NCBI GenBank assembly: GCA_041739345.1
Contig: JBGSNZ010000022.1
Span: 124,001-188,000, forward strand
Direction: 5' to 3'
DNA length: 64,000 nt
DNA from: DIGJ01 sp041739345
Lineage (GTDB): Bacteria > Bacillota > Clostridia > Lachnospirales > Lachnospiraceae
Shown: positions 51,849-61,864 of the stretch, one piece after another
Layout: every line of letters starts with the position of its first letter
Position numbering within the stretch: the first letter of the stretch is position 1
The notes under the pieces: generated by a model
Told to the model about the DNA's origin: nothing
Seen by the model: the letters and a program-made list of their open reading frames with translations, nothing else
Database searches by the model: none
Program-made: the position numbers and the translations under genes

Positions 51849-52316
51849 ATGAAAATGAATACTAAGCTGCTGATTAGCAGCATTGCGATTAGTGTAGGTG
51901 TAGGTGCATTGGCAGGTTTGTTGACTACAAACAGTATGGAGGTATTTGAGCAGATAACAAAACCGCCATTAACTCCACCATCATGGGTGTTCCCTGTTGT
52001 GTGGACAGCTCTATACATACTGATGGGAATATCAGCATATCTAATCTCTATTTCCGACGATCCAAGAAAAGAGCAGGCACTTAAAATTTATGAAATGCAA
52101 TTATTCCTTAATTTCTGCTGGTCCATTGTCTTTTTTAATATGCAACAATATTTACTTGCATTTGTGATTTTAGTTTTATTATGGATATTAATCATTTTAA
52201 TGATTCGCATGTTTAACAAAATCAATCCGCTAGCTGCAAAACTTCAGATACCTTATTTGCTTTGGGTGACATTTGCGGGTTATTTAAATTTAGCAATCTA
52301 TTTTTTAAATAAGTAA
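51849..52316 (+). CDS. TspO/MBR family membrane protein
   Basis: Five-helix protein of 155 residues with the TspO signature KPPLTPPSWVFPVVWTALYI (about 38-57), LNFCWSIVFF and a C-terminal WVTFAGYLNLAIYFLN. The family binds tetrapyrroles and other ligands. Monocistronic, with its own RBS AAAGAGG and a bidirectional terminator beyond. Confidence 0.92.
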   Translation: MKMNTKLLISSIAISVGVGALAGLLTTNSMEVFEQITKPPLTPPSWVFPVVWTALYILMGISAYLISISDDPRKEQALKIYEMQLFLNFCWSIVFFNMQQYLLAFVILVLLWILIILMIRMFNKINPLAAKLQIPYLLWVTFAGYLNLAIYFLNK

Positions 52317-52366
52317 AAGTGAAGATTTTCTAATATATACGAGTGAAATATGCAACGATAAGTAAC

Positions 52367-52408
52367 AAAGAGGCAGTAACAAACTTTAATGTTTGTTACT
52401 GCCTCTTT
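52367..52408. terminator. Bidirectional terminator after the TspO gene
   Basis: AAAGAGGCAGTAACAAAC and GTTTGTTACTGCCTCTTT form a perfect 18-bp stem with a 6-base loop between converging genes. Confidence 0.9.
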
Positions 52409-52429
52409 GCTATTTATTTGACAATTAAT

Positions 52430-53353
52430 TTATTCGGACAAAGCTTTTACTTCTTCATAACATTTTAAATCGGTATAAAGTTCTCCAAGATAAGGATTTC
52501 TCTTTGTCTTAACAACTTTATAAATCATGTATATGAATACAGCAATATTAGCTAATAAAGCAAGTAAGCTAACAACAAACAAGGTAGTTGTATTATGAGA
52601 AGATTTTACTGCGAATTGTGATTCATCAATAAATGCAGGATAAGTCATTGCGAACATGCACCATAAAGCTAAAGTCTGTGCACGATGCTGTAACCAAGCA
52701 CCCTTACTTAATGTAAATGCAGTAAGTGTTGGTGCAAATAGTAATGCAATACCACAATACCAAGAATGATCTGGTAAACAGTTATATGTATAAGCAAAGT
52801 TCCAAAGATCATATGCTATAATCCAGAACCAACACATATCTGGCCATAACATATCTTTACTTTTTTGTTTACTAATGCAGATTCCTAACCAACCTGTAAT
52901 CGTGATGATATTTAAAATACCAGCAATACCATTCATATAGTTCCAAGAACCACTAACGGTAACCATACCCTCAAAAACTTCTTTTGTAAGGTGTAATCCA
53001 CCAATTTGGAAATCACGAGCAACCGCTTCACAAATATTAATTGCTAAAATAAGCGGTGGAAAACATAAAAGAAATTTATTACTGCTAGCACCTTTTATAT
53101 GACGGATTAACCAAAAACCAATACATCCTGCTAGTGAAGAATATACCTTAGCAAAGTGGAACCAGTCATTTACGCTAGTACCTTTTGTTGTACTTGGCCA
53201 TACAAAAATGGTCAAAATAATTGGTAAAACCACAAATAAAGCAAGCCCTCCTATTTTAGATCTACGGCCTAACTCGTTAAGTGCAATCAATGCTACAAAA
53301 ACAAAAAGTAGCATTAGCCAGTTTGATAGAGGCTGCGCTTCAAAAAATATCAT
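52430..53353 (-). CDS. Polytopic membrane protein, DUF5692-like
   Basis: Protein of 307 residues with about nine predicted helices. Trp-rich loops (WNYMNGIAG, WFWIIAYDLWNFAYTYN) are prominent. It resembles the DUF5692 family of uncharacterised clostridial membrane proteins; I hold that name with moderate confidence. AGGAGG precedes the start. No function can be deduced. The gene stands alone between a terminator and the divergent ZIP gene. Confidence 0.65.
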   Translation of the reverse strand: MIFFEAQPLSNWLMLLFVFVALIALNELGRRSKIGGLALFVVLPIILTIFVWPSTTKGTSVNDWFHFAKVYSSLAGCIGFWLIRHIKGASSNKFLLCFPPLILAINICEAVARDFQIGGLHLTKEVFEGMVTVSGSWNYMNGIAGILNIITITGWLGICISKQKSKDMLWPDMCWFWIIAYDLWNFAYTYNCLPDHSWYCGIALLFAPTLTAFTLSKGAWLQHRAQTLALWCMFAMTYPAFIDESQFAVKSSHNTTTLFVVSLLALLANIAVFIYMIYKVVKTKRNPYLGELYTDLKCYEEVKALSE

Positions 53354-53526
53354 ATTACTTCCTCCTATTATAAATATAAATTAACATAATTGAAAACGCA
53401 TGAAACGAAATGCGTTTTGTTATTTTATGCTTTACTTTTATTATACTAAATGTACTATAAAAGTCAATGTTTACTGGCGCATTTTTATACGTTTTCCATA
53501 TATTAAGTATGATAGGAGTTGATAAT

Positions 53527-54315
53527 ATGTGGCAAGGAATTCTATGGGCATTTTTAGGAACTTGTTTTACCTTTTCTGTAACTAGTTTAGGTTCACTTAA
53601 TGTTTATATATTAAAAAACAAGTTAAATAGTAATACACAAAGTGTTTTTTTGGGATTTGCGGGTGGGGTAATGATTGCAGCCTCGATTTGGTCATTATTA
53701 TTACCGGCCATTGATCGAGCAGAAGAAAATGGGCAAATTTCTTGGCTTGTTGCAACCAGTGGATTTTTGTTAGGTGTTATTTTACTACTTCTTCTTGATG
53801 CTTGGATAAAGAAGAAGGCAAGAAATAGAAAGTTTGGAGCTCTAGATCTTCAATCAACTACTGGAATGCTGCTTTTGGCAATTACCATTCACAACATTCC
53901 AGAAGGTATGGCAGTTGGCCTTGCATTTGCAATGGCAGCGGAACGTTTGGAGGATACTAATTTATTGACCGGAGCAATTGCATTGGCAATTGGTATTGGC
54001 ATACAAAATTACCCAGAAGGTGCAGCGGTGGCGCTTCCTCTCTTTAAGGAAGGAATGAGTAGAAAGAAAGCATTTTTCATAGGTAGCATGTCTGCGATTG
54101 TAGAACCGGTTTTTGGAGTTTTGGCAGCCGTAATGGCAAGCTTTATTAGTCAATTTATGCCGTTTCTTTTATCTTTTGCAGCAGGAACTATGATATATGT
54201 AGTTATTGAGGAACTCGTACCCGAAGCACATGCAGGCGGAAAGGAAAAGACGGGAACGATTGGATTTATACTTGGTTTTGTTATAATGATGATTCTTGAC
54301 ATAGCGCTAGGGTAG
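53527..54315 (+). CDS. ZIP family divalent metal transporter
   Basis: ZIP transporter of 262 residues with about eight helices. The two metal-binding helices carry TIHNIPEGMAVGLAF (about 140-154) and GIQNYPEGAAVALPL (about 180-194). The short cytosolic loop lacks a His-rich motif. It imports zinc or related metals (family knowledge). TAGGAG ahead of the ATG at 53527 fixes the start; an upstream in-frame ATG at 53467 has none. Confidence 0.92.
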   Translation: MWQGILWAFLGTCFTFSVTSLGSLNVYILKNKLNSNTQSVFLGFAGGVMIAASIWSLLLPAIDRAEENGQISWLVATSGFLLGVILLLLLDAWIKKKARNRKFGALDLQSTTGMLLLAITIHNIPEGMAVGLAFAMAAERLEDTNLLTGAIALAIGIGIQNYPEGAAVALPLFKEGMSRKKAFFIGSMSAIVEPVFGVLAAVMASFISQFMPFLLSFAAGTMIYVVIEELVPEAHAGGKEKTGTIGFILGFVIMMILDIALG

Positions 54316-54388
54316 AAGATAAAGAAATAAGAATAAATTAATATGAAATGAGGCATACTCATAATATTTGAAAAAATGGAGGAATATT

Positions 54389-54994
54389 ATGAGAATCCCA
54401 AAACACATCGGAATTATTCCAGATGGTAATCGAAGATGGGCAAAAGGAAGTGGACGAAATAAAGAAGATGGGTATGAATATGGCTTAGACCCTGGCCTTG
54501 AGGTCCTACGCCTTGCAAAACAGTATGGAATCAATGAGATTACCTACTATGGCTTTACTATGGACAATTGCAAAAGACCAAAAGAACAGGTAGACGCATT
54601 TAAAAAGGCTTGTGTCGATGCAGTAAAACTTATTGAGGGAGAGGATGCATCTTTGCTTGTAGTTGGCAATACGCAGTCTCCCTATTTTCCAAAAGAGTTA
54701 CTACCCTATACCAAACGGACAAAAACAGAAAAAGATAATAAAATTAGAGCAAACTTTTTAGTGAATTATGGATGGGACTGGGATATTAAAAGTGGATTTG
54801 CATCAAAAGAAATATCTAGGATAGATATGATTATTCGATGGGGTGGAATGTGCCGTCTTTCAGGGTTTTTACCAATTCAATCTGTTTATGCTGATTTTTA
54901 TATTATAAAAGAGTTGTGGCCAAATTTTAGTAAAGATCAGTTTAAGGATGCAATTTCATGGTATCAGAAGCAAGATGTCACACTAGGAGGATAA
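54389..54994 (+). CDS. Short undecaprenyl-diphosphate-synthase-like protein
   Basis: Cis-prenyltransferase-fold protein of 201 residues. Catalytic IIPDGNRRWAK (Asp of DGNRRW) is present, and the C-terminal RWGGMCRLSGFLPIQSVYADF is recognisable as the family's RxxGExRxSxFxxWQ region. It is 30-50 residues shorter than standard UppS, with the middle compressed, and Glu of the C-terminal motif is replaced. It may be a paralogue with a different chain length or altered activity. No cdsA or other lipid genes are adjacent. GGAGG precedes the ATG. Confidence 0.78.
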   Translation: MRIPKHIGIIPDGNRRWAKGSGRNKEDGYEYGLDPGLEVLRLAKQYGINEITYYGFTMDNCKRPKEQVDAFKKACVDAVKLIEGEDASLLVVGNTQSPYFPKELLPYTKRTKTEKDNKIRANFLVNYGWDWDIKSGFASKEISRIDMIIRWGGMCRLSGFLPIQSVYADFYIIKELWPNFSKDQFKDAISWYQKQDVTLGG

Positions 54995-55087
54995 AATTGG
55001 AATAAAAACACTTTTTTTTAGGTCAAAAGTCTGATATAATACCAAAGAATAACATGAAAATTACAAATGAGAAAGGATTGCACCATT

Positions 55088-57013
55088 ATGATTACACTAA
55101 ACATTCAACTTCAAATTACGGTAATATGCTTTCTTGCTATAATATTGTTTAAATATTTGAAATCTGAAAAGCTACCATTGTTAGCAACCAGATGTTTCTC
55201 TATTATGATTCTATTAGCAAGTATTAATCTTATATTTGATATTGTTACGGTTTTCACGGTTTCCCACGCGGATATACTAGCGCCTTGGTTCAATCGATTA
55301 TGCCATCAAATTTATATTGGGTCTCTTGATTCCTTGATGTTTTCTTCTTATATTTATGTAGATATATTAGGAGATAGTCATAGAAAATTTTTAAAACGAG
55401 AATCGGTACTTGCTTTTATTATTTACATAATATCGCTGGGAATGATCGTTTTTGCTCCTATTTATTTTATTGAGTCAAAATTCATTTCTTATTCGTATGG
55501 GCCGATGTTAGATGTGTTATATATTACGACAATAATATATATGGTATTGAGTATATCAATTACATTTTTCTATAAGCATACTTTAAGTCAGGCTAAAAAA
55601 ATGGCGATTCTAGTAGGGACTGCAATATGGACAATAATGGTTCTTGTTCAATATATCAATCCCGAGTTACAGATTTCTTCACTTTTCGTAGTACTAATGA
55701 TATTTTTTGTTTTTATTACCTTTGAAAATCCGACAGAACACATGGATGCGGAATTGAATTGTTTTAACAAGCGAGCATTTCTATTAATGATAGATGAAAC
55801 GATTCGTAATAAAAAGAATTTTTATATTGTAAGTTTAGTATTTGAAGATATATCGTTTGTATATAGTAAAACAATTTATGAAGGAGAGAATGGAATACTA
55901 TTACAGTCAATTCAGGAAATGAAAAACGCATTTGGTGCAGAAGTATTTCGTTCAAAAGGGAATTCTTTTTCCGTTATCATAAGTACTAAGAATATGACCA
56001 TGGAGGAATGTCTGAAAAAAATAGAGAATACACCGATTGGAATCACAAAAATACATATTAATATTTTAGAATGTCCAAAGTATGCTACTAATGTAGATGA
56101 AGTATTTGAGATAATAAAATTTGCATCGGAACAAAAAGTCGTTTCTGCAAATCATACGATTCCAATTAACATAGTAGACGATACCTTCTTAGAGATGAGA
56201 ACACGAACACATCAGATAGAATCCATCATCAAAACAGCAATTGAAGAGGATGGATTTGAAGTTTGGTATCAGCCGATTTATTCTACCAAATATAGTTGCT
56301 TTCTGTCAGCCGAAGCATTGGTTCGCCTAAAAGATAGTCAAACAATTGGATTTATATCACCGGAAGAATTTATACCAATTGCAGAGAAAAAGGGCCTTAT
56401 TATGGAACTTGGTAGTATCGTCTTTGAAAAGGTATGTGCATTTGCTGCAAAAACAGATTTGGAAGCATATGGTGTAAAATATGTTGAAGTCAACTTATCT
56501 GGAATTCAAGGAGTCAATCCAATGCTACCGAAACATTTGAAATTGATAATGGAGAAGTATCAGATTAATCCGATGTTTATAAATCTTGAAATAACAGAAA
56601 CTGCTACGGTAGAATCGGGTGAAATGTTAAATCGGAATATGAAGCAGCTTCGATCGATGGGATGTAGTTTTTCAATGGATGATTTTGGGACTGGTTACTC
56701 AAATTTATCACAAATGGCAGAAATTTCTTATGATTTAGTTAAAATAGATAAGAGCCTGATTTGGCCGTGCTTTGATGAGATAAACGAAAAACCAAATTTA
56801 ATATTATCGAGCGTTGTAAATATGATTCGTATGCTAGGTATCAAAATTGTAGCAGAAGGGGTCGAAACCAAAGAACAAGTTGAAGTACTAACCAATATGG
56901 GAATTAATTACCTACAAGGTTATTATTTTTCAAAACCAATTACGGAATGTTCTTATGTGGAATTTTTAGAAGAAAAAAATAAACTAGCTTCAATTGATGT
57001 AAATATAGGCTAA
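55088..57013 (+). CDS. Membrane-anchored EAL-domain phosphodiesterase with degenerate GGDEF
   Basis: Protein of 641 residues. About seven N-terminal helices (1-215) are followed by a degenerate GGDEF domain (about 220-365, no GG[D/E]EF; the site reads RSKGNSFSVI) and an EAL domain (about 380-630). The EAL motifs are intact: AEALVRL, NLSGIQ, LEITETA, DDFGTGYSNL, KIDKSL and AEGVETKEQ. It should hydrolyse c-di-GMP, with the upstream parts sensing membrane or GTP signals. Own terminator downstream. Confidence 0.88.
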   Translation: MITLNIQLQITVICFLAIILFKYLKSEKLPLLATRCFSIMILLASINLIFDIVTVFTVSHADILAPWFNRLCHQIYIGSLDSLMFSSYIYVDILGDSHRKFLKRESVLAFIIYIISLGMIVFAPIYFIESKFISYSYGPMLDVLYITTIIYMVLSISITFFYKHTLSQAKKMAILVGTAIWTIMVLVQYINPELQISSLFVVLMIFFVFITFENPTEHMDAELNCFNKRAFLLMIDETIRNKKNFYIVSLVFEDISFVYSKTIYEGENGILLQSIQEMKNAFGAEVFRSKGNSFSVIISTKNMTMEECLKKIENTPIGITKIHINILECPKYATNVDEVFEIIKFASEQKVVSANHTIPINIVDDTFLEMRTRTHQIESIIKTAIEEDGFEVWYQPIYSTKYSCFLSAEALVRLKDSQTIGFISPEEFIPIAEKKGLIMELGSIVFEKVCAFAAKTDLEAYGVKYVEVNLSGIQGVNPMLPKHLKLIMEKYQINPMFINLEITETATVESGEMLNRNMKQLRSMGCSFSMDDFGTGYSNLSQMAEISYDLVKIDKSLIWPCFDEINEKPNLILSSVVNMIRMLGIKIVAEGVETKEQVEVLTNMGINYLQGYYFSKPITECSYVEFLEEKNKLASIDVNIG

Positions 57014-57019
57014 TAAAAA

Positions 57020-57069
57020 TAGGCACCGAAAATGAAAGGAATTTCCATTTTCGGTGCCTATGATTTTTT
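57020..57069. terminator. Bidirectional terminator between the EAL and adenine deaminase genes
   Basis: TAGGCACCGAAAATG and CATTTTCGGTGCCTA form a perfect 15-bp stem; T-rich sequence follows. Confidence 0.9.
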
Positions 57070-57086
57070 GAAATAATATAGATTAT

Positions 57087-58796
57087 CTATTCAATATTCC
57101 AATCAATCGGCTGAAACGTATCCACATCAAAGAGTCCTCTATCAAGGAGACGAAGGGATGGAATAACTGGAAGAGCCAAAAAGGATAATGTAATAAATGG
57201 ATCAATACCTTCTGGTATACCAAGTGAGCGAGCGACGGAAAGCATACTGCTTGCTTTTTCTTGTACTTGTTTGCAGGGAAGCGTACTCATTAATCCGCCA
57301 ACAGAAAGTGGAAGAACATCGATAACTTTTCCCCCGGATGCAATGACGTAGCCACCTTGTGTCTCGCGTAATTTTTCAACAGCAAGGATAATGTCAGTAT
57401 CATTATCACCTGCTACAATTATATTATGGGAATCATGTGATACACTGGTGGCAATTGCTCCATTTAAAAGGCCAAAGCCCTTTAATGGTGCTACTCCAAC
57501 ATTTCCACCTTTTCCATGTCGTTCCACAACACAAAGTTTATTGTATTCTTTATTTGGAGTAAATACTCCATTTTCGCCTGGAATTTCTTCTATAAGGTGA
57601 TTTGTAGTAAGCTGTTCTGTAACCATTTCCATTACGTGATTTTTCTCCATTTTTGCAAGTTCCAACATGGAAGGATTCAAAGTAGGGAAGATAACCGTAT
57701 GCAAAAGATTCTCGTTTTTTACTTCATAATGCAAGGTGTTTAGGTATGCTTCACTTATCACCTGTCCACTCTTCATAACGAAATTGGTTTTAACCTCTTC
57801 CAAGTTATCAAGTACAACTAAGTCTGCTTTATAACCAGCTGCAACTGCTCCTAAATCTCTTAGTCCATAGATCCTGGCAGCGGAAAAACTAGCCATTTTA
57901 TATGCTTTAATTGGTTCCATGCCACGTGATATTGCCTTTTTAATGCAATAACTGATGTGACCATCACGCTCCATATCCTCTAAATGACGGTCGTCGGTAC
58001 AAAAAGCGCAACGATCGAGAGGAATTGCATTTCTTACTAATCCTCGAACGATTGCATCCAGATTTTTAGCACCGCTTCCTTCACGAATTAAAATATGGAA
58101 GCCAGCTTCAATTTTTTCAAGTGCCTCTTCAAAATTAACACATTCGTGGTCATTATCTACACCAGATAGACGATACGTTTGAATCTCTTTCTCTTTAATT
58201 CCAGGTGCATGTCCATCAATCACCCTATTTTTGAATAGTGAAAGCTTATCAAGAGCCTTTGGTTCACGATGAATTACATCAAGAAAGCACATAACTTCTC
58301 CAAGACCCAGGATACGGGGATGAGACAAATATTTTTCCATATCCTTTGCAAGAAATTCACCTGCGCCATTGGTATCATATTTGGTTGCTGGTACGGAAGA
58401 CGGAACCATAATATACACATTCAATGGAATATTTTCTGTAGCATCCAAAAGGAAGTCGAGAGCCTCGCCGCCTTTTACATTGACTAATTCATGAGGATCG
58501 GCAATTAAAGTTGTTGTTCCTGATTTCAGGAGCATTTTTGATAATTCCATTGGTAAGACCATTGTGGATTCTATATGTATATGTGCATCGATAAAACCAG
58601 GTGCAATATATTTTCCAGAACAATCAATTTCTTTTTCCCCAGTGTATTCACCGATGCCTACAATTGTTTCTCCTACAATCGCAATGTCAGCTTTTACAAT
58701 TCGCTCAGAAAAAACATTAAGGATAAAACCATTTTTTAGAACAAGGTCGGCTTTTTTCTCCCCCAAGGCGACCTCCATCATATAATTTTTGCTCAT
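57087..58796 (-). CDS. ade: Adenine deaminase
   Basis: Amidohydrolase of 569 residues converting adenine to hypoxanthine and ammonia. Metal-binding PGFIDAHIHIESTM (about 68-81), HELVNVKGGEAL, VIDGHAPG, CTDDRH and a C-terminal VSHDSHNIIVAGDN are all present. Length and motifs match AdeC. A consensus minus-strand promoter lies upstream and GGAAGGGA acts as ribosome site. Function is in purine salvage. Confidence 0.94.
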   Translation of the reverse strand: MSKNYMMEVALGEKKADLVLKNGFILNVFSERIVKADIAIVGETIVGIGEYTGEKEIDCSGKYIAPGFIDAHIHIESTMVLPMELSKMLLKSGTTTLIADPHELVNVKGGEALDFLLDATENIPLNVYIMVPSSVPATKYDTNGAGEFLAKDMEKYLSHPRILGLGEVMCFLDVIHREPKALDKLSLFKNRVIDGHAPGIKEKEIQTYRLSGVDNDHECVNFEEALEKIEAGFHILIREGSGAKNLDAIVRGLVRNAIPLDRCAFCTDDRHLEDMERDGHISYCIKKAISRGMEPIKAYKMASFSAARIYGLRDLGAVAAGYKADLVVLDNLEEVKTNFVMKSGQVISEAYLNTLHYEVKNENLLHTVIFPTLNPSMLELAKMEKNHVMEMVTEQLTTNHLIEEIPGENGVFTPNKEYNKLCVVERHGKGGNVGVAPLKGFGLLNGAIATSVSHDSHNIIVAGDNDTDIILAVEKLRETQGGYVIASGGKVIDVLPLSVGGLMSTLPCKQVQEKASSMLSVARSLGIPEGIDPFITLSFLALPVIPSLRLLDRGLFDVDTFQPIDWNIE

Positions 58797-58842
58797 AAAT
58801 TCCCTTCCTTTTTAAAAGTATTCTGAAAAAAATAGTAAATAT

Positions 58843-58871
58843 ATTATAGGTTCAGAAAAGTTGTTTGTCAA
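58843..58871 (-). promoter_or_regulatory. Promoter of the adenine deaminase gene
   Basis: On the minus strand TTGACA (58866-58871), 17 bases, TATAAT (58843-58848), about 45 bases ahead of the start codon. No purine riboswitch is visible in the short leader. Confidence 0.8.
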
Positions 58872-59029
58872 TGGAACTTGGCCTTGATTTCTCCTAAAAT
58901 CAAAATTTTTTTGCGTAATAATTAAAATTTTTTTTTGCTTCAGTTAGCAAAAAAAAAGGAAAAGAAAGGATTAAGTCGAATATACCATATAGTGAGAGCT
59001 TTTCTGAGTATTAAAAAGAGGGAGGCAAT

Positions 59030-60049
59030 ATGGAAAAAATGAATATTCGACAGAAGATGGAACAAAGAGAACATGAAATTTTAAGCCCTTATGCTTCATT
59101 TAGTGATCAATCAAGAGGAAGAGACATCAAGGAAGAATCTTGCGATATCCGACCTTGCTACGAAAGAGACAGAGACCGTATTTTGCACTGCAAATCCTTT
59201 CGACGACTAAAACATAAAACGCAGGTCTTTTTATCTCCAACGGGAGACCACTATCGTACCCGATTAACACATACACTTGAGGTTGCTCAGATTGGACGTA
59301 CAATTGCGAAGGCATTACTTCTCAACGAAGAACTAACTGAAGCCATAGCGCTTGGGCATGATTTGGGGCATACTCCATTTGGACATGCTGGGGAGCGAGC
59401 TCTTGATACGGTTTGTAAATACGGATTTCAGCATCACGAACAAAGTATTCGGGTTGTGGAACGGCTGGAAAAAGATGGAAGAGGCATGAATCTTACCTTA
59501 GAAGTTAGAGATGGTATTCTAAATCACCAGACAAGTGGAACGCCTTCTACGCTGGAAGGGAAAATAGTCCGTCTTTCGGATAAAATTGCTTATATTAACC
59601 ATGATATTGACGATGCCATTCGTGGACATATTATAAAGGAAGAAGATATACCAATGCAATATCGTGAAGTTTTAGGGTATTCTATTAAGGAACGACTAAA
59701 TACTTTGATTCATGATATTGTTAAAAATAGTGAAAATCAAAACAATATTCGAATGTCAAATGAGATTGAAGAAGCAATGTTTGCTCTTCGCAAATATATG
59801 TTTCAAAGTGTTTATACCAATCCGATTGCAAAAGGAGAAGAGGGTAAGGCAGAAAGTATGGTAATTGAGCTATATGAACATTATTTAAATCATGTAGAGC
59901 TTCTTACCTCAGAATATAAAGATATGCTTGAAAAGGAAAATGAACCAGTAGAGAGGGTTGTATGTGATTATATTGCAGGAATGACCGATCGCTTTGCGAT
60001 TGATACCTTTACCTTATTAAAAATTCCAAATTTTTGGGCAGTAAAATAG
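59030..60049 (+). CDS. dgt: Deoxyguanosinetriphosphate triphosphohydrolase (dGTPase-like)
   Basis: HD-domain nucleotide hydrolase of 339 residues. Motifs are YRTRLTHTLEVAQIGRTIAK (His), ALGHDLGHTPFGHAGE (HD) and LSDKIAYINHDIDDA (Asp). It removes triphosphate from dNTPs. It begins after a GGGAGG and starts the conserved clostridial run dgt-dnaG-rpoD-trmK, which looks co-transcribed (gaps of 16-60 bases). Confidence 0.93.
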   Translation: MEKMNIRQKMEQREHEILSPYASFSDQSRGRDIKEESCDIRPCYERDRDRILHCKSFRRLKHKTQVFLSPTGDHYRTRLTHTLEVAQIGRTIAKALLLNEELTEAIALGHDLGHTPFGHAGERALDTVCKYGFQHHEQSIRVVERLEKDGRGMNLTLEVRDGILNHQTSGTPSTLEGKIVRLSDKIAYINHDIDDAIRGHIIKEEDIPMQYREVLGYSIKERLNTLIHDIVKNSENQNNIRMSNEIEEAMFALRKYMFQSVYTNPIAKGEEGKAESMVIELYEHYLNHVELLTSEYKDMLEKENEPVERVVCDYIAGMTDRFAIDTFTLLKIPNFWAVK

Positions 60050-60065
60050 AGAATTAGGAGTAAAT

Positions 60066-61838
60066 ATGTATTATCCAGAAGAAATTGTAGAAGAAGTCAG
60101 ACAAAGAAATGATGTTGTGGATGTAGTTTCTTCCTATGTTAAACTACAAAAAAAAGGAAATAACTATATGGGCCTTTGCCCATTTCATAATGAGAAGTCT
60201 CCTTCCTTTTCCGTAAATGGCGGCAAACAGATGTATCATTGCTTTGGCTGCGGTGTTGGAGGCAATGTATTTACCTTTATTATGGAGTATGAAAATTATA
60301 CGTTTGTGGAAGCAATGAAGTTTTTAGCACAGCGAGCAGGTATTCATCTGCCGGAAACCGAGCTTTCAGAAGAAGATAAAAGAAAGGCTGATCTTCGAGG
60401 CAGATTATTAGAAATTAATAAAATTGCTGCAAACTATTTTTACTATCAGCTTAAATCGGAACGCGGGCAACTTGCTTATGATTATTTTAAGAATCGTGAG
60501 ATTACAGATGAGTCCATTACAAAATTTGGACTTGGTTTTTCAAATAAATTTAGTGATGACTTGTATCAATATTTAAAAAAACAAGGATATGATGACAGCC
60601 TGTTAAAAGAGACTGGATTAGTTACAATGGATGAAAAAAGAGGGGGGCATGATAAGTTCTGGAATCGAGTTATGTTTCCGATTATGGATGCCAATAATCG
60701 AGTTATCGGGTTCGGCGGAAGAGTGATGGGAGAAGGATCGCCGAAATACTTAAATTCTCCAGAAACCAAGATTTTTGATAAGAGTCGTAACCTATATGGT
60801 CTTAATTTCGCTAGACAAAGTCGAAAGAAAAATATGATTATTTGCGAAGGCTACATGGATGTAATTTCATTACATCAAGCTGGTTTTGACAATGCAGTAG
60901 CTTCTCTTGGAACAGCGTTTACTGGTTTGCAGTCAAATTTACTTAAGCGATATACAGATGAAGTATTATTAAGCTATGATAGTGATGAAGCTGGAATTAA
61001 GGCGGCTCTTCGCGCCATACCAATATTAAAGGAAGCCGGTCTAACTGCGAAAGTAATCAATATGAAGCCTTATAAGGACCCGGATGAATTTATAAAATCG
61101 CTTGGTGTAGAGGAATTTCAGGAGCGAATGGATAATGCACAAAATAGTTTTTATTTTGAAATTGAAATTTTGGAGCAACAATTTAATCTCGCTGATCCGG
61201 AAGAAAAGACGAAGTTTTTTCATGAAATAGCAAAGAAACTTGTGGTATTTAAAGAAGAAATAGAGCGAAATAATTATATTGAAGCGATTGACCGAAGATA
61301 CAACCTAGGGTTTGAAAATCTAAGAAAACTTGTCAATCGATATGGTTTACAAGTAGTAAACGGACAAGCGTATGAAAGCAATAGGGAAGATATACAAATT
61401 AAAAATAAAAAACTAGAAGATGGATTTTTACAATCGCAGAAAATTCTTTTAACCTGGTTAATTGAAGATACCCGATTGTTTGAAAAAATAAAGGGGATTA
61501 TAAGTCCAGAAGACTTTAAGGAGGATTTGTATTTTAAGGTTTCAAAAATGTTATTTGAACAGTATGAGAAAGAGAAACTGGTAACACCGGCTAAGATACT
61601 AAATCAATTTGAAAGTAAAGAAGAACAAAGAGAGGCGGCTTCTTTATTTAATACTTCCCTAAGTAAAGAAATGAATCTTTTGGAACGGGAAAAAGCCTTT
61701 AATGAAATTGTAGTTCGCATCAAGAAATATAGTTTGGATTATGAAAGCAAGTATGTTACAGATATCACTCAGTTACAGGAAGTTATTAAGAAACAGGGTA
61801 ATTTACAAAAATTGCATATTTCTTTACAAGATTGTTAA
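60066..61838 (+). CDS. dnaG: DNA primase DnaG
   Basis: Primase of 590 residues. The CHC2 zinc-finger has CPFHNEKSPSF and YHCFGCGVGGN (about 38-66). The TOPRIM core has ICEGYMDVISLHQAG and SYDSDEAG (about 258-310). The C-terminal helicase-binding region is from about 430. It synthesises RNA primers at the replication fork. AGGAG stands before the ATG, 16 bases after dgt. Confidence 0.95.
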   Translation: MYYPEEIVEEVRQRNDVVDVVSSYVKLQKKGNNYMGLCPFHNEKSPSFSVNGGKQMYHCFGCGVGGNVFTFIMEYENYTFVEAMKFLAQRAGIHLPETELSEEDKRKADLRGRLLEINKIAANYFYYQLKSERGQLAYDYFKNREITDESITKFGLGFSNKFSDDLYQYLKKQGYDDSLLKETGLVTMDEKRGGHDKFWNRVMFPIMDANNRVIGFGGRVMGEGSPKYLNSPETKIFDKSRNLYGLNFARQSRKKNMIICEGYMDVISLHQAGFDNAVASLGTAFTGLQSNLLKRYTDEVLLSYDSDEAGIKAALRAIPILKEAGLTAKVINMKPYKDPDEFIKSLGVEEFQERMDNAQNSFYFEIEILEQQFNLADPEEKTKFFHEIAKKLVVFKEEIERNNYIEAIDRRYNLGFENLRKLVNRYGLQVVNGQAYESNREDIQIKNKKLEDGFLQSQKILLTWLIEDTRLFEKIKGIISPEDFKEDLYFKVSKMLFEQYEKEKLVTPAKILNQFESKEEQREAASLFNTSLSKEMNLLEREKAFNEIVVRIKKYSLDYESKYVTDITQLQEVIKKQGNLQKLHISLQDC

Positions 61839-61864
61839 GACTATGCAGGTGTAGGAGGCTACTT

